Assembly: GCA_019745195.1 (NCBI GenBank) | Contig: JAIETL010000022.1 | Span: 1 to 42,685 of the forward strand | Source of the DNA: Beijerinckiaceae bacterium | Lineage (GTDB): Bacteria > Pseudomonadota > Alphaproteobacteria > Rhizobiales > Beijerinckiaceae | Direction of reading: 5' to 3' | DNA: 42,685 nucleotides | Shown here: positions 1 through 8,498 of the stretch, piece by piece | Layout of the letters: each line of letters begins with the position of its first letter | How positions within the stretch are numbered: position 1 is the stretch's first letter | The notes under the pieces: generated by a model | The model's input: only the letters and a program-made list of their open reading frames with translations | Told to the model about the DNA's origin: nothing | Databases searched by the model: none | Made by a program: the position numbers and the translations under genes

Positions 1-165
1 TGGCCGCCTGACCAGCCCGGCCAAAGCCGGCATCGGGGTGGCTCCGCGAAGCTACACCACCATCAGGGACACGACCTGCCGCAGCGAATACGCGACATGC
101 GAGTACGCCCGCCCCGGTCTCCCGGAGCGGGCGTCGCTTTCGGCCGACTGGATCGGCGTGGAGGC
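1..165. other. Left edge, no gene supported
   Basis: I see no convincing coding sequence here. All forward frames are either open only because of high GC or broken, and none has a recognisable protein. A GC-rich hairpin lies at 105-134 (13-bp arms with one mismatch, 4-nt loop), 32 bases past the stop of the leftward DUF2852 gene. It has only a weak T-run on the forward side, so it may be a poor terminator or just a palindrome. Confidence 0.4.
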
Positions 166-615
166 TCAGGCAGCCGGCGGCGGGGCGGCGTCGCCTTGCC
201 TGCGATCGGCCATGAACTGGTCGAACTCGGCCTTGTCGCGGGCCATGCGCAGGCGGCCCAAAAAGTCCTGGAACTCGCGCTGCTCGTCCTCGAGACGGCG
301 CAGCGTCTCCTGACGGTATTCGTCGAAGGCGCGGTTGCCGCTCGACGGGCCGCGATGCCAGCCGCCGCCGCCAAAACCGCGCTCGCCGCCTTCGCCGCCA
401 GCCATGCGCTGGCGCAGGCGGTCCATCTTCTCCTGCAGGCGGCTCATCTTGTACTCATGGCGTCCCGCGCCGGCATATCCGCATCCCATGCGTCCGCTCC
501 AGATCACAAAGGCCAGGGTCGCCAGACCCAGAGGCCACCACACGATGAAGCCGAGGACCGCGAAGGCGATCCAGGCCCCTCTCCCAAATTCGTCCAGCTT
601 CGCGACGATCGGCAT
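166..615 (-). CDS. DUF2852 family small membrane protein
   Basis: The gene encodes 149 residues. One hydrophobic stretch (about residues 14-38, rich in W, L, V) is a probable membrane segment. It is followed by a charged, helical, Arg/Glu-rich tail (about 52-140) with a Gly-rich linker at 73-85. This matches the alphaproteobacterial DUF2852 family, whose function is not established. I start at the ATG at 615, preceded by a GAGAGGG ribosome site; the reading frame stays open far upstream but runs through an operator and a palindromic repeat. Upstream, on the same strand, is a TetR regulator, and the promoter carries a palindrome, so repression by that TetR is a reasonable inference. Family call fairly sure, role unknown. 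Confidence 0.8.
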   Translation of the reverse strand: MPIVAKLDEFGRGAWIAFAVLGFIVWWPLGLATLAFVIWSGRMGCGYAGAGRHEYKMSRLQEKMDRLRQRMAGGEGGERGFGGGGWHRGPSSGNRAFDEYRQETLRRLEDEQREFQDFLGRLRMARDKAEFDQFMADRRQGDAAPPPAA

Positions 616-635
616 CGTTCCCTCTCCAGAGTGAA

Positions 636-652
636 TGTAAATCACATTTACA
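636..652. promoter_or_regulatory. Palindromic operator TGTAAAT-N3-ATTTACA
   Basis: A perfect 7-bp inverted repeat with a 3-base spacer lies 20 bases upstream of the DUF2852 start and touches the -10 region of its likely promoter. It is AT-rich in a GC-rich surround. This size and symmetry fit a TetR-type operator, and a tetR gene lies next door on the same strand. Binding is inferred, not shown. Confidence 0.6.
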
Positions 653-681
653 TAAATGGATGCGGTGCGATGGCTTGTCAA
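652..681 (-). promoter_or_regulatory. Likely promoter of the DUF2852 gene
   Basis: Reading leftward there is a perfect TTGACA (-35) at 681-676 and an ATTTAT-like -10 at 657-652 with an 18-base spacer. The palindrome at 636-652 overlaps the downstream edge, so a repressor bound there would block initiation. Confidence 0.5.
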
Positions 682-725
682 GATCGCTGGCGCTTCCCGA
701 TGGCAATCGCTGCGAATTCCCTTTG

Positions 726-838
726 CCCTCATCCTGAGGAGCGCCCGCAGGGCGCGTCTCGAAGGATCGTCCAGATGTGTCCGGAGAACGCTGGAGCATC
801 CTTCGAGACGCCGCTCACGCGGCACCTCAGGATGAGGG
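726..838. repeat. Long intergenic palindrome, family A copy 1
   Basis: A 113-bp element begins CCCTCATCCTGAGG and ends with its reverse complement CCTCAGGATGAGGG. Inside are inverted copies of GTCTCGAAGGAT and ATCCTTCGAGAC. It lies between tetR and the DUF2852 gene. Three relatives occur in the window at 15837, 24796 and 32926. REP-like palindromes of this kind are common in Hyphomicrobiales intergenic regions. Confidence 0.9.
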
Positions 839-850
839 GGAAGGGGCGGC

Positions 851-1495
851 TCAGCGTTTCTCGCTACCCAGCCCCAGCCCCTGCAGATAGACCAGCATCC
901 CGGCCTCCAGCAGTTCCGCCGCCGACATCGGCAGCGGCCGCCGGCCGCCATCGGCGCGGCCGAACAGCGCCGCCACACCATGCGACATCGCCCAGACATG
1001 CAGCGCCATCATCAGCGCCGGCGGACGCTTTCCGGCGGGCAAAAGCGCGATCAGCGCCTCGGAGGCCGAGCGCAGGCCCTGGAAGGCGCGGTCGGCGGCG
1101 GCGCGCAACTCGGGGCTGGCGTCAAGCGGGACGCCGGCCTCGAACATCGCCGAATAATAGGCGGGCTCGTCATGGGCGAAGGCGAGATAGGCCCGGCCGA
1201 GCCGATGGAACGCCGTCTCCGCATCGGGCCTGCCCTGGTCCCAGGCGCGGGCGAGCGCGGTCTCGAACGCCTGGAAGCCGCGCGTCGCCACATCGGCGAT
1301 CAGCGCATCCTTGTCGCGGAAATGCCGGTAGGGCGCAGCCGGGCTCACCCCCGCGACGCGCGCGGCTTCGGCGAAGGTGAAGCCATTGGGGCCCTTCTCG
1401 CCGATCAGCCCGAGCGCCGCACGGACAAGCTCTTCCTTGAGGTTGCCATGATGATAGCCGCGTGATGGATCGGGGGGCGTGCGCTTCCAGCTCAT
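851..1495 (-). CDS. TetR/AcrR family transcriptional regulator
   Basis: The gene encodes 214 residues. The N-terminal helix-turn-helix occupies about residues 18-62: the GYHHGNLKEELVRAAL lead-in is followed by the recognition helix around VAGVSPAAPYRHFRDKDAL, typical of TetR. The C-terminal ligand domain (about 80-205) has the WHG-type pattern seen in many small-molecule-responsive TetRs, including HVWAMSHGVAALF. The start is the ATG at 1495; the upstream ribosome site is poor. An imperfect palindrome sits across the start (1496-1510) and may serve autoregulation. The next gene on this strand is the DUF2852 gene with a palindromic operator, the most likely local target. Ligand unknown. Confidence 0.9.
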   Translation of the reverse strand: MSWKRTPPDPSRGYHHGNLKEELVRAALGLIGEKGPNGFTFAEAARVAGVSPAAPYRHFRDKDALIADVATRGFQAFETALARAWDQGRPDAETAFHRLGRAYLAFAHDEPAYYSAMFEAGVPLDASPELRAAADRAFQGLRSASEALIALLPAGKRPPALMMALHVWAMSHGVAALFGRADGGRRPLPMSAAELLEAGMLVYLQGLGLGSEKR

Positions 1496-1510
1496 GTAAG
1501 GAGCGCTAAC
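1496..1510. promoter_or_regulatory. Possible tetR autoregulatory site
   Basis: GTAAG-N5-CTAAC directly abuts the tetR start codon. The arms match as an inverted repeat at 4 of 5 positions. Its position would let TetR block its own expression, but the symmetry is weak and this is a guess. Confidence 0.25.
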
Positions 1511-1535
1511 ATGGCCGGGCGCAGCCGTCGATGCG

Positions 1536-1940
1536 TCAATCCGGCAGCATCAGCCGTTGCCGCAACCCGTCGGGAATCCGCCGCGCCCGCCCGCCGCCGA
1601 CGCAGGCGACCAGCACTTGTGCCGTGACCAGAATCTCCTGCCCGCGCAGGATGCGCTGCTCGACATCCATGGTCGCGCCGCGCGCCGCGAGCGAGCGCGT
1701 CTCGACGGTCAGCAGATCGTCCATCACGGCGGGGCGGATGAAGTCGATCGTCATCCTGCGCACCGCAAAGCCCAGCGCCGTGTCGCCGTCGAACAATTCG
1801 CGCTGCTCGACGCCGAGCGAGCGGATCAATTCGGTGCGGCCGCGCTCCATGAAGCGCAGATAGGAAGCGTGATAGACGACGCCGGAAAAATCGGTGTCCT
1901 CGTAATAGACGCGGACGGGGAGGAAGTGGGAAACGGACAA
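1536..1940 (-). CDS. ybgC: YbgC-type acyl-CoA thioesterase
   Basis: The gene encodes a 134-residue hot-dog thioesterase of the tol-pal-associated YbgC family. The family signature VYYEDTDFSGVVYHASYLRFMERGR is near the N-terminus, with the catalytic Asp in the DTDFSGVVYH segment. Family members hydrolyse short- or acyl-chain CoA thioesters. No ATG is available: the first start giving a full-length family protein is TTG at 1940, 13 bases after the hicB stop, so translation may be coupled to hicB. In many alphaproteobacteria ybgC sits between ruvB and tolQ. Here HicAB lies between it and ruvB, and no tol gene follows. Confidence 0.88.
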   Translation of the reverse strand: MSVSHFLPVRVYYEDTDFSGVVYHASYLRFMERGRTELIRSLGVEQRELFDGDTALGFAVRRMTIDFIRPAVMDDLLTVETRSLAARGATMDVEQRILRGQEILVTAQVLVACVGGGRARRIPDGLRQRLMLPD

Positions 1941-1953
1941 ATCGCCAGCGGCT

Positions 1954-2187
1954 TTATTCGGCGGCAGCGAGCGTGCGAGTCGGACGCGGCACCTCACGCC
2001 CGAGTGAGCTAGCTGCTTCGATCCAGCACAAGATCGCGTCCTGGACGTTGACGATAGCCTCTTCCGGCGTTTCACCATCGGACATGCAGCCCGGCAGATC
2101 CGGCACGGTTGCAAAATAGCCGCCGCCGTCTTCTTCAGACAGCGGTTCGATGACGATCCGATAATCGAGTCTGCCGGTCATGATCAT
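1954..2187 (-). CDS. hicB: HicB-like antitoxin
   Basis: The gene encodes 77 residues with the HicB partial RNase H-like fold: a short strand region YRIVIEPLSEEDGGGYFATVPDLPGC, then SDGETPEEAIVNVQDAI and a terminal helix. No C-terminal DNA-binding domain is present; the family has short forms like this. HicB proteins bind and neutralise HicA mRNA interferases. The gene overlaps the upstream hicA by four bases (ATGA), so the two are translationally coupled. The start is ATG at 2187; another ATG at 2181 is possible. Confidence 0.88.
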   Translation of the reverse strand: MIMTGRLDYRIVIEPLSEEDGGGYFATVPDLPGCMSDGETPEEAIVNVQDAILCWIEAASSLGREVPRPTRTLAAAE

Positions 2188-2441
2188 GTCCTCGATCGGG
2201 AATTTAGCACGACCGAGACGAATTTGACGAGAAGGCGGATAAATTTTGGCTTGATCGGCCTTCGCGCCGGGAGTGTCAGAATGTCTGCGACGCTCTCATA
2301 ACTGATCTTGAAGTGTGAGCCGCCACCTGACGGGGCGCGGCAGGTGATGTGATAGGCGCGACAAATCTGCTCAATATCGGCGATTTTCCAGTCGCTCACC
2401 GGATTGCGCTTCATCCGGTCGAGGAGGTCGCCGCGCGTCAC
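2184..2441 (-). CDS. hicA: HicA-like mRNA interferase toxin
   Basis: The gene encodes 85 residues. It has the HicA double-stranded-RNA-binding-like fold with the conserved Gly-Gly-Gly-Ser-His-Phe segment; His43 is the predicted catalytic residue. HicA toxins cleave mRNA and are held by HicB. The ATG at 2441 overlaps the ruvB stop by four bases and the gene's stop overlaps hicB by four, giving a run of coupled genes ruvB-hicA-hicB. The toxin thus appears to have no promoter of its own, which is unusual for a toxin-antitoxin locus. His43 is intact, so the toxin is probably functional. Confidence 0.88.
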   Translation of the reverse strand: MTRGDLLDRMKRNPVSDWKIADIEQICRAYHITCRAPSGGGSHFKISYESVADILTLPARRPIKPKFIRLLVKFVSVVLNSRSRT

Positions 2442-3490
2442 CCGTCGTCCCCATCCCCGAACAGCCCGAACTGCGCTCCCTCCCGGCTCGGCTCAGGCAT
2501 TCCGAGATGCCTGAAGGCATGGGGCGTCAGCAGGCGACCGCGCGGGGTGCGCTGGATGAAGCCTTGCTGGAGCAGGAAGGGCTCGATGATCTCCTCGATC
2601 GCGTCTCGCGGCTCCGACAAGGAGGCGGCGATGGTCTCGATCCCGACCGGCCCGCCGGCGAAATTGATCGCCACGGTGGTGAGGTAGCGCCGGTCCATGG
2701 TGTCGAGGCCGATAGCGTCGACATCGAGCAGCGACAAGGCCTTGTCCGCCACGCTGCGCGTCACCACCGGATCGCCATCGACGATGGCGAAGTCGCGCAC
2801 CCGCCGCAGCAGCCGGCCAGCGATGCGCGGCGTCCCGCGCGAACGCCGCGCGATCTCGTTCGCCCCGTCCTCGGACATGCCGACCCCGAGAACGCGCGCG
2901 CCCCGCGCCACAATACTTTGGAGTTCCTCGACCGTGTAGAACTGCAGCCGGATCGGGATGCCGAAGCGGTCGCGCAACGGCGTCGTCAGCAGGCCCTGCC
3001 GGGTCGTGGCGCCCACCAGCGTGAACTTCGGCAGGTCGATCTTGACCGAGCGCGCCGCCGGCCCTTCGCCGATGATCAGATCGAGCTGGTAGTCCTCCAT
3101 CGCCGGATAGAGGATCTCCTCCACCGCCGGGTTGAGCCGATGGATCTCGTCGATGAAGAGCACGTCGCGCTCTTCGAGATTGGTGAGCTGCGCCGCCAGA
3201 TCGCCGGCCTTGGCGATCACCGGCCCGGAGGTCGAGCGGAAATTGACGCCGAGCTCCCGCGCCACGATCTGCGCCAGCGTGGTCTTGCCGAGCCCCGGCG
3301 GGCCGACGAACAGGACATGGTCGAGCGCGTCGCCGCGCGACTTCGCAGCGTTGATGAAGACCTGCAAATTGGCCCGCGCCGCCGCCTGGCCGGTGAAATC
3401 GGCGAGCGAAAGCGGTCGCAGCGAGGTCTCGCTGTCGTCGTCGCGGCGCTCGGCCGAGAGCAGTCCGGGGCGGGGATTCGTGCTTGCCAT
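2438..3490 (-). CDS. ruvB: Holliday junction branch migration ATPase RuvB
   Basis: The gene encodes 350 residues, normal length. RuvB is the hexameric AAA+ motor that drives branch migration at Holliday junctions with RuvA. Visible are Walker A GPPGLGKT (63-70), Walker B with DEIH (114-117), sensor 1 ATTR (161-164), the arginine-finger region LRDRFG (172-177) and sensor 2 [11 protein letters not shown] (220-230). A C-terminal winged-helix DNA-binding region follows (about 255-335). The gene is separated from ruvA by about 1.7 kb of accessory genes and must use its own promoter in the 54-base gap to the divergent Uma2 gene. Its stop overlaps hicA. Confidence 0.98.
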   Translation of the reverse strand: MASTNPRPGLLSAERRDDDSETSLRPLSLADFTGQAAARANLQVFINAAKSRGDALDHVLFVGPPGLGKTTLAQIVARELGVNFRSTSGPVIAKAGDLAAQLTNLEERDVLFIDEIHRLNPAVEEILYPAMEDYQLDLIIGEGPAARSVKIDLPKFTLVGATTRQGLLTTPLRDRFGIPIRLQFYTVEELQSIVARGARVLGVGMSEDGANEIARRSRGTPRIAGRLLRRVRDFAIVDGDPVVTRSVADKALSLLDVDAIGLDTMDRRYLTTVAINFAGGPVGIETIAASLSEPRDAIEEIIEPFLLQQGFIQRTPRGRLLTPHAFRHLGMPEPSREGAQFGLFGDGDDG

Positions 3491-3544
3491 CGCAGCCGGT
3501 CCTAACCTGTGCTAGGCTGCAAGTCACGAAGGGAGAGTGGAGCG

Positions 3545-4150
3545 ATGAGCTTCGTCCAGCGGCCGGGTTTCCAGTACATGGACCTCGACGATTTCGAGGA
3601 GTACCTCGCCGACAAGCCCGAGCATGAGAAATGGGAGCTGATTGGCGGCCGCGTCGTCAAGCTGATTGTCGGGGCGCAGATTCAGCACCACCGTCTCGTA
3701 CGCAATCTCGCCTTCGAGTTGGAAGCCAGATTGCGGGCGCGCGGCTCTGATTGCGACGTGTTCAGCGAGACTTTTTGGCTCAAGGAGCGCTTTCTCAGCC
3801 TCGCCGTTTTCCCCGACATCATGGTCCAGTGCGGTCTTGCGGAAGACAGCGACGACACCGCGCTAAATGCACCTGTGGTGCTGGTGGAAGTCGTCTCGCC
3901 CGGTAGTCGCAACCGCGATTTCGGAGACAAATGGGACCTGTACCGCCGCCTGCCGAGCCTACAGCATTACCTGATGATCGACCGCGACCGCCCGATCGTT
4001 GATGTTCTGGATCGGGCCGATTCATCATCCTGGACCGGCCCGCGGCGCGTTGCCGGCATGGACAGCACGATTTCCCTCCCGGCGCTGGCAATCGAAATCC
4101 CGATGGCGGCGATCTATCGCCGGACTGCCGCGGCGAAGCGAGAGGGCTGA
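3545..4150 (+). CDS. Uma2 family nuclease
   Basis: The gene encodes 201 residues with a PD-(D/E)XK-type fold of the Uma2 family. Key positions are Glu31 in the WELIGGRVV segment, Asp91 in the FPDIMV segment, Glu115 in LVEVVSPGS and Lys129 before the DLYRRLPSLQHYLMID strand. These proteins are predicted endonucleases, often present in many copies in genomes, with unclear roles. I use the ATG at 3545 because of the strong GGGAGAGTGGAG ribosome site; an in-frame TTG at 3509 lies further upstream. It is transcribed against its neighbours and splits ruvB from ruvA. Confidence 0.88.
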   Translation: MSFVQRPGFQYMDLDDFEEYLADKPEHEKWELIGGRVVKLIVGAQIQHHRLVRNLAFELEARLRARGSDCDVFSETFWLKERFLSLAVFPDIMVQCGLAEDSDDTALNAPVVLVEVVSPGSRNRDFGDKWDLYRRLPSLQHYLMIDRDRPIVDVLDRADSSSWTGPRRVAGMDSTISLPALAIEIPMAAIYRRTAAAKREG

Positions 4151-4175
4151 GTGCAATTGCGCTCGATCGCCCGCC

Positions 4176-4664
4176 TCACAACGCGATCTCCAGCTCGAGC
4201 GCATCCCGCACCGGGATATCCTGGTGCCCCGTCCTGATGATGGTCGGGATCACCGAGCGGTAATGGTCGATCGCCTCGACATAGAGCCCCGAAAAGCGGA
4301 AGCCCTGCTTCTGATAGAAGGCCATAGCCGGCAGGTTGTCGTTGGTCACCATGGCGCGCAGCCTTGTCGCACCACCGGCCTTGGCGGCCTGCTTGACGGC
4401 GTCCAGCAGAAGAACGGCTGCCCCTTGGCCAGGCTTCAGTGCATGCAGCGCACACAGCAATCCGACGTCGCCGCGCGTCGTCCAGCTTGCCAGAGCCAGC
4501 GTTTCGCCCGCTGCGGCGAACAGCCCAAGTGCTTCGATCTCAGCGCAATCATATGTGTTGAGGCCGATCATCATCCTGTGCGAGCCCCAATGCGCCATCA
4601 TCAGCGCCAGAAGCTCGGACTTGTCGTCCAGGGGTCTAATCCTAAATGATTCTCTGTCGCTCAT
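4176..4664 (-). CDS. GNAT family N-acetyltransferase
   Basis: The gene encodes 162 residues. The acetyl-CoA-binding motif A is present as PGQGAAVLLLDAV, and motif B as NDNLPAMAFYQKQGFRFSG, which is highly typical of GNAT enzymes. The substrate cannot be told from sequence. It overlaps the preceding membrane-protein gene by four bases, and that gene overlaps ruvA in the same way, so it is the last gene of a ruvC-ruvA operon. It converges on the Uma2 gene. Confidence 0.85.
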   Translation of the reverse strand: MSDRESFRIRPLDDKSELLALMMAHWGSHRMMIGLNTYDCAEIEALGLFAAAGETLALASWTTRGDVGLLCALHALKPGQGAAVLLLDAVKQAAKAGGATRLRAMVTNDNLPAMAFYQKQGFRFSGLYVEAIDHYRSVIPTIIRTGHQDIPVRDALELEIAL

Positions 4665-5191
4665 TGCGCAACCGTTTCGAAAACTGAACCCTGACGAGCG
4701 CTCAGCCGCATGCCGCGCAAGATGCGAGTTGTGATGATGCTGGCGAACGCACCCAAGGCCGCGATTGCGACGGCAACGGGCCAGCCCTCTTGCAAGACGA
4801 ACGGGTTGGGGCCGGTTATCGACGATGCGAGATTCTTCCAGACCGACGCGATCGCGCCGATCGCTCCGGCAAGCACGTAGAGCCGTTTACCGCTGAGACG
4901 AACGGAGGCAAGCGCGACCACGCCGCCCGTCACCGCCGCCGCCACGGCGCCATGCATGTAGGAGCCGAAGAGACCAACCGGCAGGAAAAGCAGTAGCGCG
5001 TGAAGGAGCTTGGCAGGCTCGACGACGGCATTGCTTCCAGCCTGCGCCAATGGCCCGAGAGAGAACGCCACGGTAAGGACCAGGATCGCGACGGCACACG
5101 CTATCAGCGGTCCAATCAATGCGAAACCGATCGCATTGAGGAGCACCCCAACGCAGAAATGGCTCCAGCTTCGGCCATGCGGCGCGCTCAC
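4661..5191 (-). CDS. Four-segment membrane protein of unknown function
   Basis: The gene encodes 176 residues with about four to five hydrophobic segments (around 12-42, 62-95, 103-125 and 137-157). I recognise no family. It overlaps ruvA by four bases at its start and the GNAT gene by four bases at its end, so all three are made from one transcript by coupled translation. It has no clear link to recombination and looks like an accessory passenger of the ruv operon. Confidence 0.75.
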   Translation of the reverse strand: MSAPHGRSWSHFCVGVLLNAIGFALIGPLIACAVAILVLTVAFSLGPLAQAGSNAVVEPAKLLHALLLFLPVGLFGSYMHGAVAAAVTGGVVALASVRLSGKRLYVLAGAIGAIASVWKNLASSITGPNPFVLQEGWPVAVAIAALGAFASIITTRILRGMRLSARQGSVFETVAQ

Positions 5192-5805
5192 TTCGCCAGT
5201 TCCCTTAAGCCCAGCCTGATCAGTTGCGCCGTGCCCGCGCCCTCGCCCGCCGCCCGCGAGGCCGCAGCCACCGCCGCGACCGCCTGAGCCTGCGGGTAAC
5301 CCAGATTGGCCAATGCGGAGACCGCGTCCGCCACCGGCTGCGGCAGCTTGCGATCCTCCAGCGCGCCGGCGAGTTGCGCCACGCCCGGATCGATATGGCC
5401 GAAGGCCGGGGCCTTGTCCTTGAGCTCGGCGCAGATGCGCTGGGCGAGCTTGGGGCCGACGCCGGGCGCGCGCGCAACCGCCGCCTTGTCGTTGGTCGCG
5501 ATCGCAGTCGCCAATGCGCCCGGCTCCAGCGTCGAGAGGATGGCGAGCGCGACCTTGGCGCCCACCCCCTGGACCATCTGCATCAGCCGGAACCAGTCCC
5601 GCTCATTGTCGGAAAGGAAGCCGTAGAGCCGGATCGCGTCCTCGCGGACATGCGTCTCAATGGACAGCGCGGCCGCCTCGCCGGGCTTGGGCAGGCGCTG
5701 CAAAGTGCGCGACGAGCACTGCACGACATAGCCGACGCCCTGCACGTCGAGGATGACGAAATCCTCGCCATAGGAATCGATCAGCCCCTTGAGCTTGCCG
5801 ATCAT
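5188..5805 (-). CDS. ruvA: Holliday junction DNA-binding protein RuvA
   Basis: The gene encodes 205 residues, normal length. RuvA binds four-way junctions as a tetramer and loads RuvB. The OB-fold domain begins [10 protein letters not shown] (1-62). Two helix-hairpin-helix motifs follow: [13 protein letters not shown] (about 78-91) and [12 protein letters not shown] (about 112-124). The C-terminal RuvB-contact domain covers about 155-205 after a flexible linker. It lies 36 bases downstream of ruvC and overlaps a membrane-protein gene at its stop. Confidence 0.97.
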   Translation of the reverse strand: MIGKLKGLIDSYGEDFVILDVQGVGYVVQCSSRTLQRLPKPGEAAALSIETHVREDAIRLYGFLSDNERDWFRLMQMVQGVGAKVALAILSTLEPGALATAIATNDKAAVARAPGVGPKLAQRICAELKDKAPAFGHIDPGVAQLAGALEDRKLPQPVADAVSALANLGYPQAQAVAAVAAASRAAGEGAGTAQLIRLGLRELAK

Positions 5806-5841
5806 CGCGCTGCGTGCCCCATCCTCGCCAATCGTATCGCG

Positions 5842-6357
5842 TCAGGCGCTGGCGCGCATCTGCGCGACAAGCGTCCTGATGCCGCGATGCTGCGCATGGC
5901 AGATCGCCACCGCGAGCGCGTCGGCGGCATCCGCGCTCTTCGCCTCGGCCTTGGGCAGCAGCACGCGGATCATCGCCTGCACCTGCTTCTTGTCGGCATG
6001 GCCGACGCCGACCACGGTCTTCTTGACGAGGTTTGCGGCATATTCGGCGACGCTCAGCCCCGCCAGCGCCGGCACGACCAGCGCGATTCCGCGCGCCTGA
6101 CCGAGCTTCAGCGCCGATTGCGGGTCGCGGTTGACGAAGGTCTCCTCGACGGCCGCCTCGTCCGGTGTCCATGCGGCGATCACGGCGTCGAGCCCCTGAT
6201 GCAGTTGCACCAGTCGCTGCGACAGCGACGATTCCGGATCGCTCTCGATGCAGCCGCAGGCGAGGAACGACAGCTTGCTTCCTTCGCTGACGATGACGCC
6301 CCAGCCGGTCTTGCGGAGACCGGGGTCGAGGCCGAGGATGCGAATCGGAGGGTTCAT
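5842..6357 (-). CDS. ruvC: Holliday junction resolvase RuvC
   Basis: The gene encodes 171 residues. RuvC is the RNase H-fold endonuclease that cuts Holliday junctions. The four acidic catalytic positions are all present: Asp11 in GLDPG, Glu71 in AVEETF, and Asp143 and Asp146 in [15 protein letters not shown]. The start is ATG at 6357; the frame runs open far upstream only because of base composition. It heads the ruvC-ruvA-membrane protein-GNAT transcription unit. No clear alphaproteobacterial LexA box (GTTC-N7-GTTC) was seen in the 150 bases upstream. Confidence 0.97.
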   Translation of the reverse strand: MNPPIRILGLDPGLRKTGWGVIVSEGSKLSFLACGCIESDPESSLSQRLVQLHQGLDAVIAAWTPDEAAVEETFVNRDPQSALKLGQARGIALVVPALAGLSVAEYAANLVKKTVVGVGHADKKQVQAMIRVLLPKAEAKSADAADALAVAICHAQHRGIRTLVAQMRASA

Positions 6358-6507
6358 GTCGCGTGACGCTAGCTTGCGGACACGCTTTGTTCCATGCCTC
6401 CTCCTAACGATCGATGACCAGCGCGCATCGCTCGCATCACGAGATCGGGGGTTGTCGCCAGCCGCGTCTGCCTGTTGGTGCAATCGACGCCCGCCACCTT
6501 CTGCGAC

Positions 6508-7287
6508 ATGACCCAGTTTCTCGCCCTCGCCTTTCCGGGCATTCCTCTTTCCGGCATCGCCACGCTGATCGCAGCCACGCTGCTCGGCGGGCTCGTGCGC
6601 GGCTTCACGGGCTTTGGCTTTGCGATGGTGTTCATGCCGCTGGCGAGCCTCGTGATCGGCCCCGTCGCGGCGCTCGGGCTGATCTGGTTCATCGACGTGC
6701 TGTTTGCCGTGCCGATCGCGGCGCGTGCCGCACGTCGGGCGGAGTGGCGCGAGGTGCTGCCACTGCTGGTGACCGCGAGCCTTGCACTGCCGGTCGGCGT
6801 CTGGCTGCTGATCTGGCTGGACCGCGAAACGATGCGCTGGACGCTGGCGGCGCTGGTGCTGACGGCCGTGGCGCTGATGGCCTCGGGCTGGCGCTATCAC
6901 GGCCGGCCGGGCGTGCCGCTCTCGCTGGGCGTCGGCGTTCTGTCGGGACTGTTCAACGGCATGGCGAGCCTCGGCGGCATGCCGCTGGCGGTGTTCTGGC
7001 TCGGCGCGCAGCGCAACGACCGCCACAAGACCCGCGCCAACCTGCTGACCTTCTTCGGCCTATCGACCGTGATCAGCGGCGTGACGCTCTGGCTGACCGG
7101 CATCCTGACATGGGCCGCCGCCCTGATGGCGGCGCCGCTGCTGATCGCCTACGGCGCGGGACTATGGGCCGGCACGCACGCCTTCGGCCTTGCGTCGGAG
7201 ACCACATTCCGGCGCATCGCCTTCCTGGTGATCTTTCTCAGCGCGGTGGTGAGCCTGCCGCTATGGGACGCGCTCGTCGGCCGCTGA
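6508..7287 (+). CDS. TSUP (TauE/SafE) family permease
   Basis: The gene encodes 259 residues with about eight hydrophobic segments. The first-repeat signature [22 protein letters not shown] and the second-repeat region [20 protein letters not shown] are typical of TSUP transporters, which move sulfite, sulfoacetate and other organic anions. The substrate is unknown. I start at the ATG at 6508; in-frame TTG (6475) and GTG (6478) lie upstream, and no start has a good ribosome site. It is divergent from ruvC and converges on fba. Confidence 0.88.
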   Translation: MTQFLALAFPGIPLSGIATLIAATLLGGLVRGFTGFGFAMVFMPLASLVIGPVAALGLIWFIDVLFAVPIAARAARRAEWREVLPLLVTASLALPVGVWLLIWLDRETMRWTLAALVLTAVALMASGWRYHGRPGVPLSLGVGVLSGLFNGMASLGGMPLAVFWLGAQRNDRHKTRANLLTFFGLSTVISGVTLWLTGILTWAAALMAAPLLIAYGAGLWAGTHAFGLASETTFRRIAFLVIFLSAVVSLPLWDALVGR

Positions 7288-7291
7288 CCGT

Positions 7292-7319
7292 GCGGCCTCC
7301 CCCAACCGGGCGAGGCCGC
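7292..7319. terminator. Stem-loop between converging genes
   Basis: A perfect 8-bp stem (GCGGCCTC with GAGGCCGC, 12-base loop) lies between the stop of the TSUP permease and the stop of fba. There is no T-run on either side, so it is a weak candidate for a bidirectional terminator. Confidence 0.35.
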
Positions 7320-7327
7320 GCTCAAGC

Positions 7328-8410
7328 TCAGGCCGCCTTCTGTGCGCCGAAAGTCGGATCGAGCTCGCCCTTGGCGTAGCGCTTCGCCATTTCGGCGGTG
7401 GTCGCGACCCGTTTGATCTTGCTCGCCTGGCCGGCGGTGTTGAACTCCTGCAGGCGCAGCTTGCAGAGCGCCGTCATCGCCTCCATGGCGGGCTTCAGGT
7501 ATTTGCGCGGGTCGAATTCGCCGGGGCTCTCCGACAGGATCTTCCGGATCTGCCCGGTCATGGCCATGCGGTTGTCGGTGTCGATGTTGATCTTGCGCAC
7601 GCCATGCTTGATGCCGCGCTGGATCTCGGCGACCGGCACGCCCCAAGTCGGCTTCATCTGCCCGCCATACTGGTTGATGATGTCCTGCAGGTCCTGCGGC
7701 ACGGAGGAAGAGCCGTGCATCACGAGATGCGTGTTGGGCAGCTTGGCGTGGATTTCCTCGATGACATGCATTGCCAGGATCGCACCGTCGGGCTTGCGGG
7801 TGAACTTGTAGGCACCATGCGAGGTGCCCATCGCGATCGCGAGCGCATCGACCTTCGTCTCGGCGACGAACTTCACCGCTTCGTCGGGGTTGGTCAGCAA
7901 CTGGTCGTGGCTGAGCTTGCCCTCGAAGCCGTGGCCGTCCTCGGCCTCGCCCTCGCCGCTCTCCAGCGAGCCGAGCACACCGAGTTCGCCCTCGACGGAG
8001 ATGCCGCCGAGATGAGCCATCTCGGTGACCTGCTTCGTCACCGCGACATTGTAGTCCCAGTCGCCCGGCGTCTTGCCGTCGGCCTTCAGCGAGCCGTCCA
8101 TCATCACCGAGGTGAAGCCCGCCTGGATCGCGGTCATGCAGGTCGCGGCCTCGTTGCCATGGTCGAGATGCACGCAGACGGGGATGTGCGGATAAATCTC
8201 GGTGACGGCGTCCATCATGTGCTTGAGCATGATGTCGTTGGCGTAGCTGCGCGCGCCGCGCGAGGCCTGGATGATGACCGGCGCGTCGGTCGCGTCGGCC
8301 GCCGCCATGATCGCCAGCGCCTGCTCCATGTTGTTGATGTTGAAGGCGGGCACGCCGTAGTCGTTTTCGGCGGCATGGTCGAGCAACTGGCGAAGCGTGA
8401 TACGGGCCAA
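7328..8410 (-). CDS. fba: Class II fructose-bisphosphate aldolase
   Basis: The gene encodes 360 residues of the Calvin-cycle/CbbA subtype. It interconverts fructose 1,6-bisphosphate with dihydroxyacetone phosphate and glyceraldehyde 3-phosphate using a metal ion. Seen are [11 protein letters not shown] near the N-terminus, the metal-binding VHLDHGN segment (about 79-85), the [12 protein letters not shown] loop with catalytic residues, and VMHGSSSVP. The start is TTG at 8410 with a strong GGGAGG five bases upstream; the family N-terminus [12 protein letters not shown] begins right there. It is the last gene of the tkt-gap-pgk-fba cluster. Confidence 0.96.
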   Translation of the reverse strand: MARITLRQLLDHAAENDYGVPAFNINNMEQALAIMAAADATDAPVIIQASRGARSYANDIMLKHMMDAVTEIYPHIPVCVHLDHGNEAATCMTAIQAGFTSVMMDGSLKADGKTPGDWDYNVAVTKQVTEMAHLGGISVEGELGVLGSLESGEGEAEDGHGFEGKLSHDQLLTNPDEAVKFVAETKVDALAIAMGTSHGAYKFTRKPDGAILAMHVIEEIHAKLPNTHLVMHGSSSVPQDLQDIINQYGGQMKPTWGVPVAEIQRGIKHGVRKINIDTDNRMAMTGQIRKILSESPGEFDPRKYLKPAMEAMTALCKLRLQEFNTAGQASKIKRVATTAEMAKRYAKGELDPTFGAQKAA

Positions 8411-8498
8411 GGTATCCTCCCGGAGTGGCGTCAGGTCGTGGGGAGGATTTAGAGCGGATGCGCGGCGAGCGCAAAGGCAAAGCGGGGCGGCAAACCAA

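Noticed and set aside
97..1380. Long forward open frame of 427 codons over the tetR region
   Set aside because: It runs antisense through the DUF2852 and tetR genes and through a palindromic repeat, is extremely Arg/Pro-rich and matches no family; it is a by-product of high GC.
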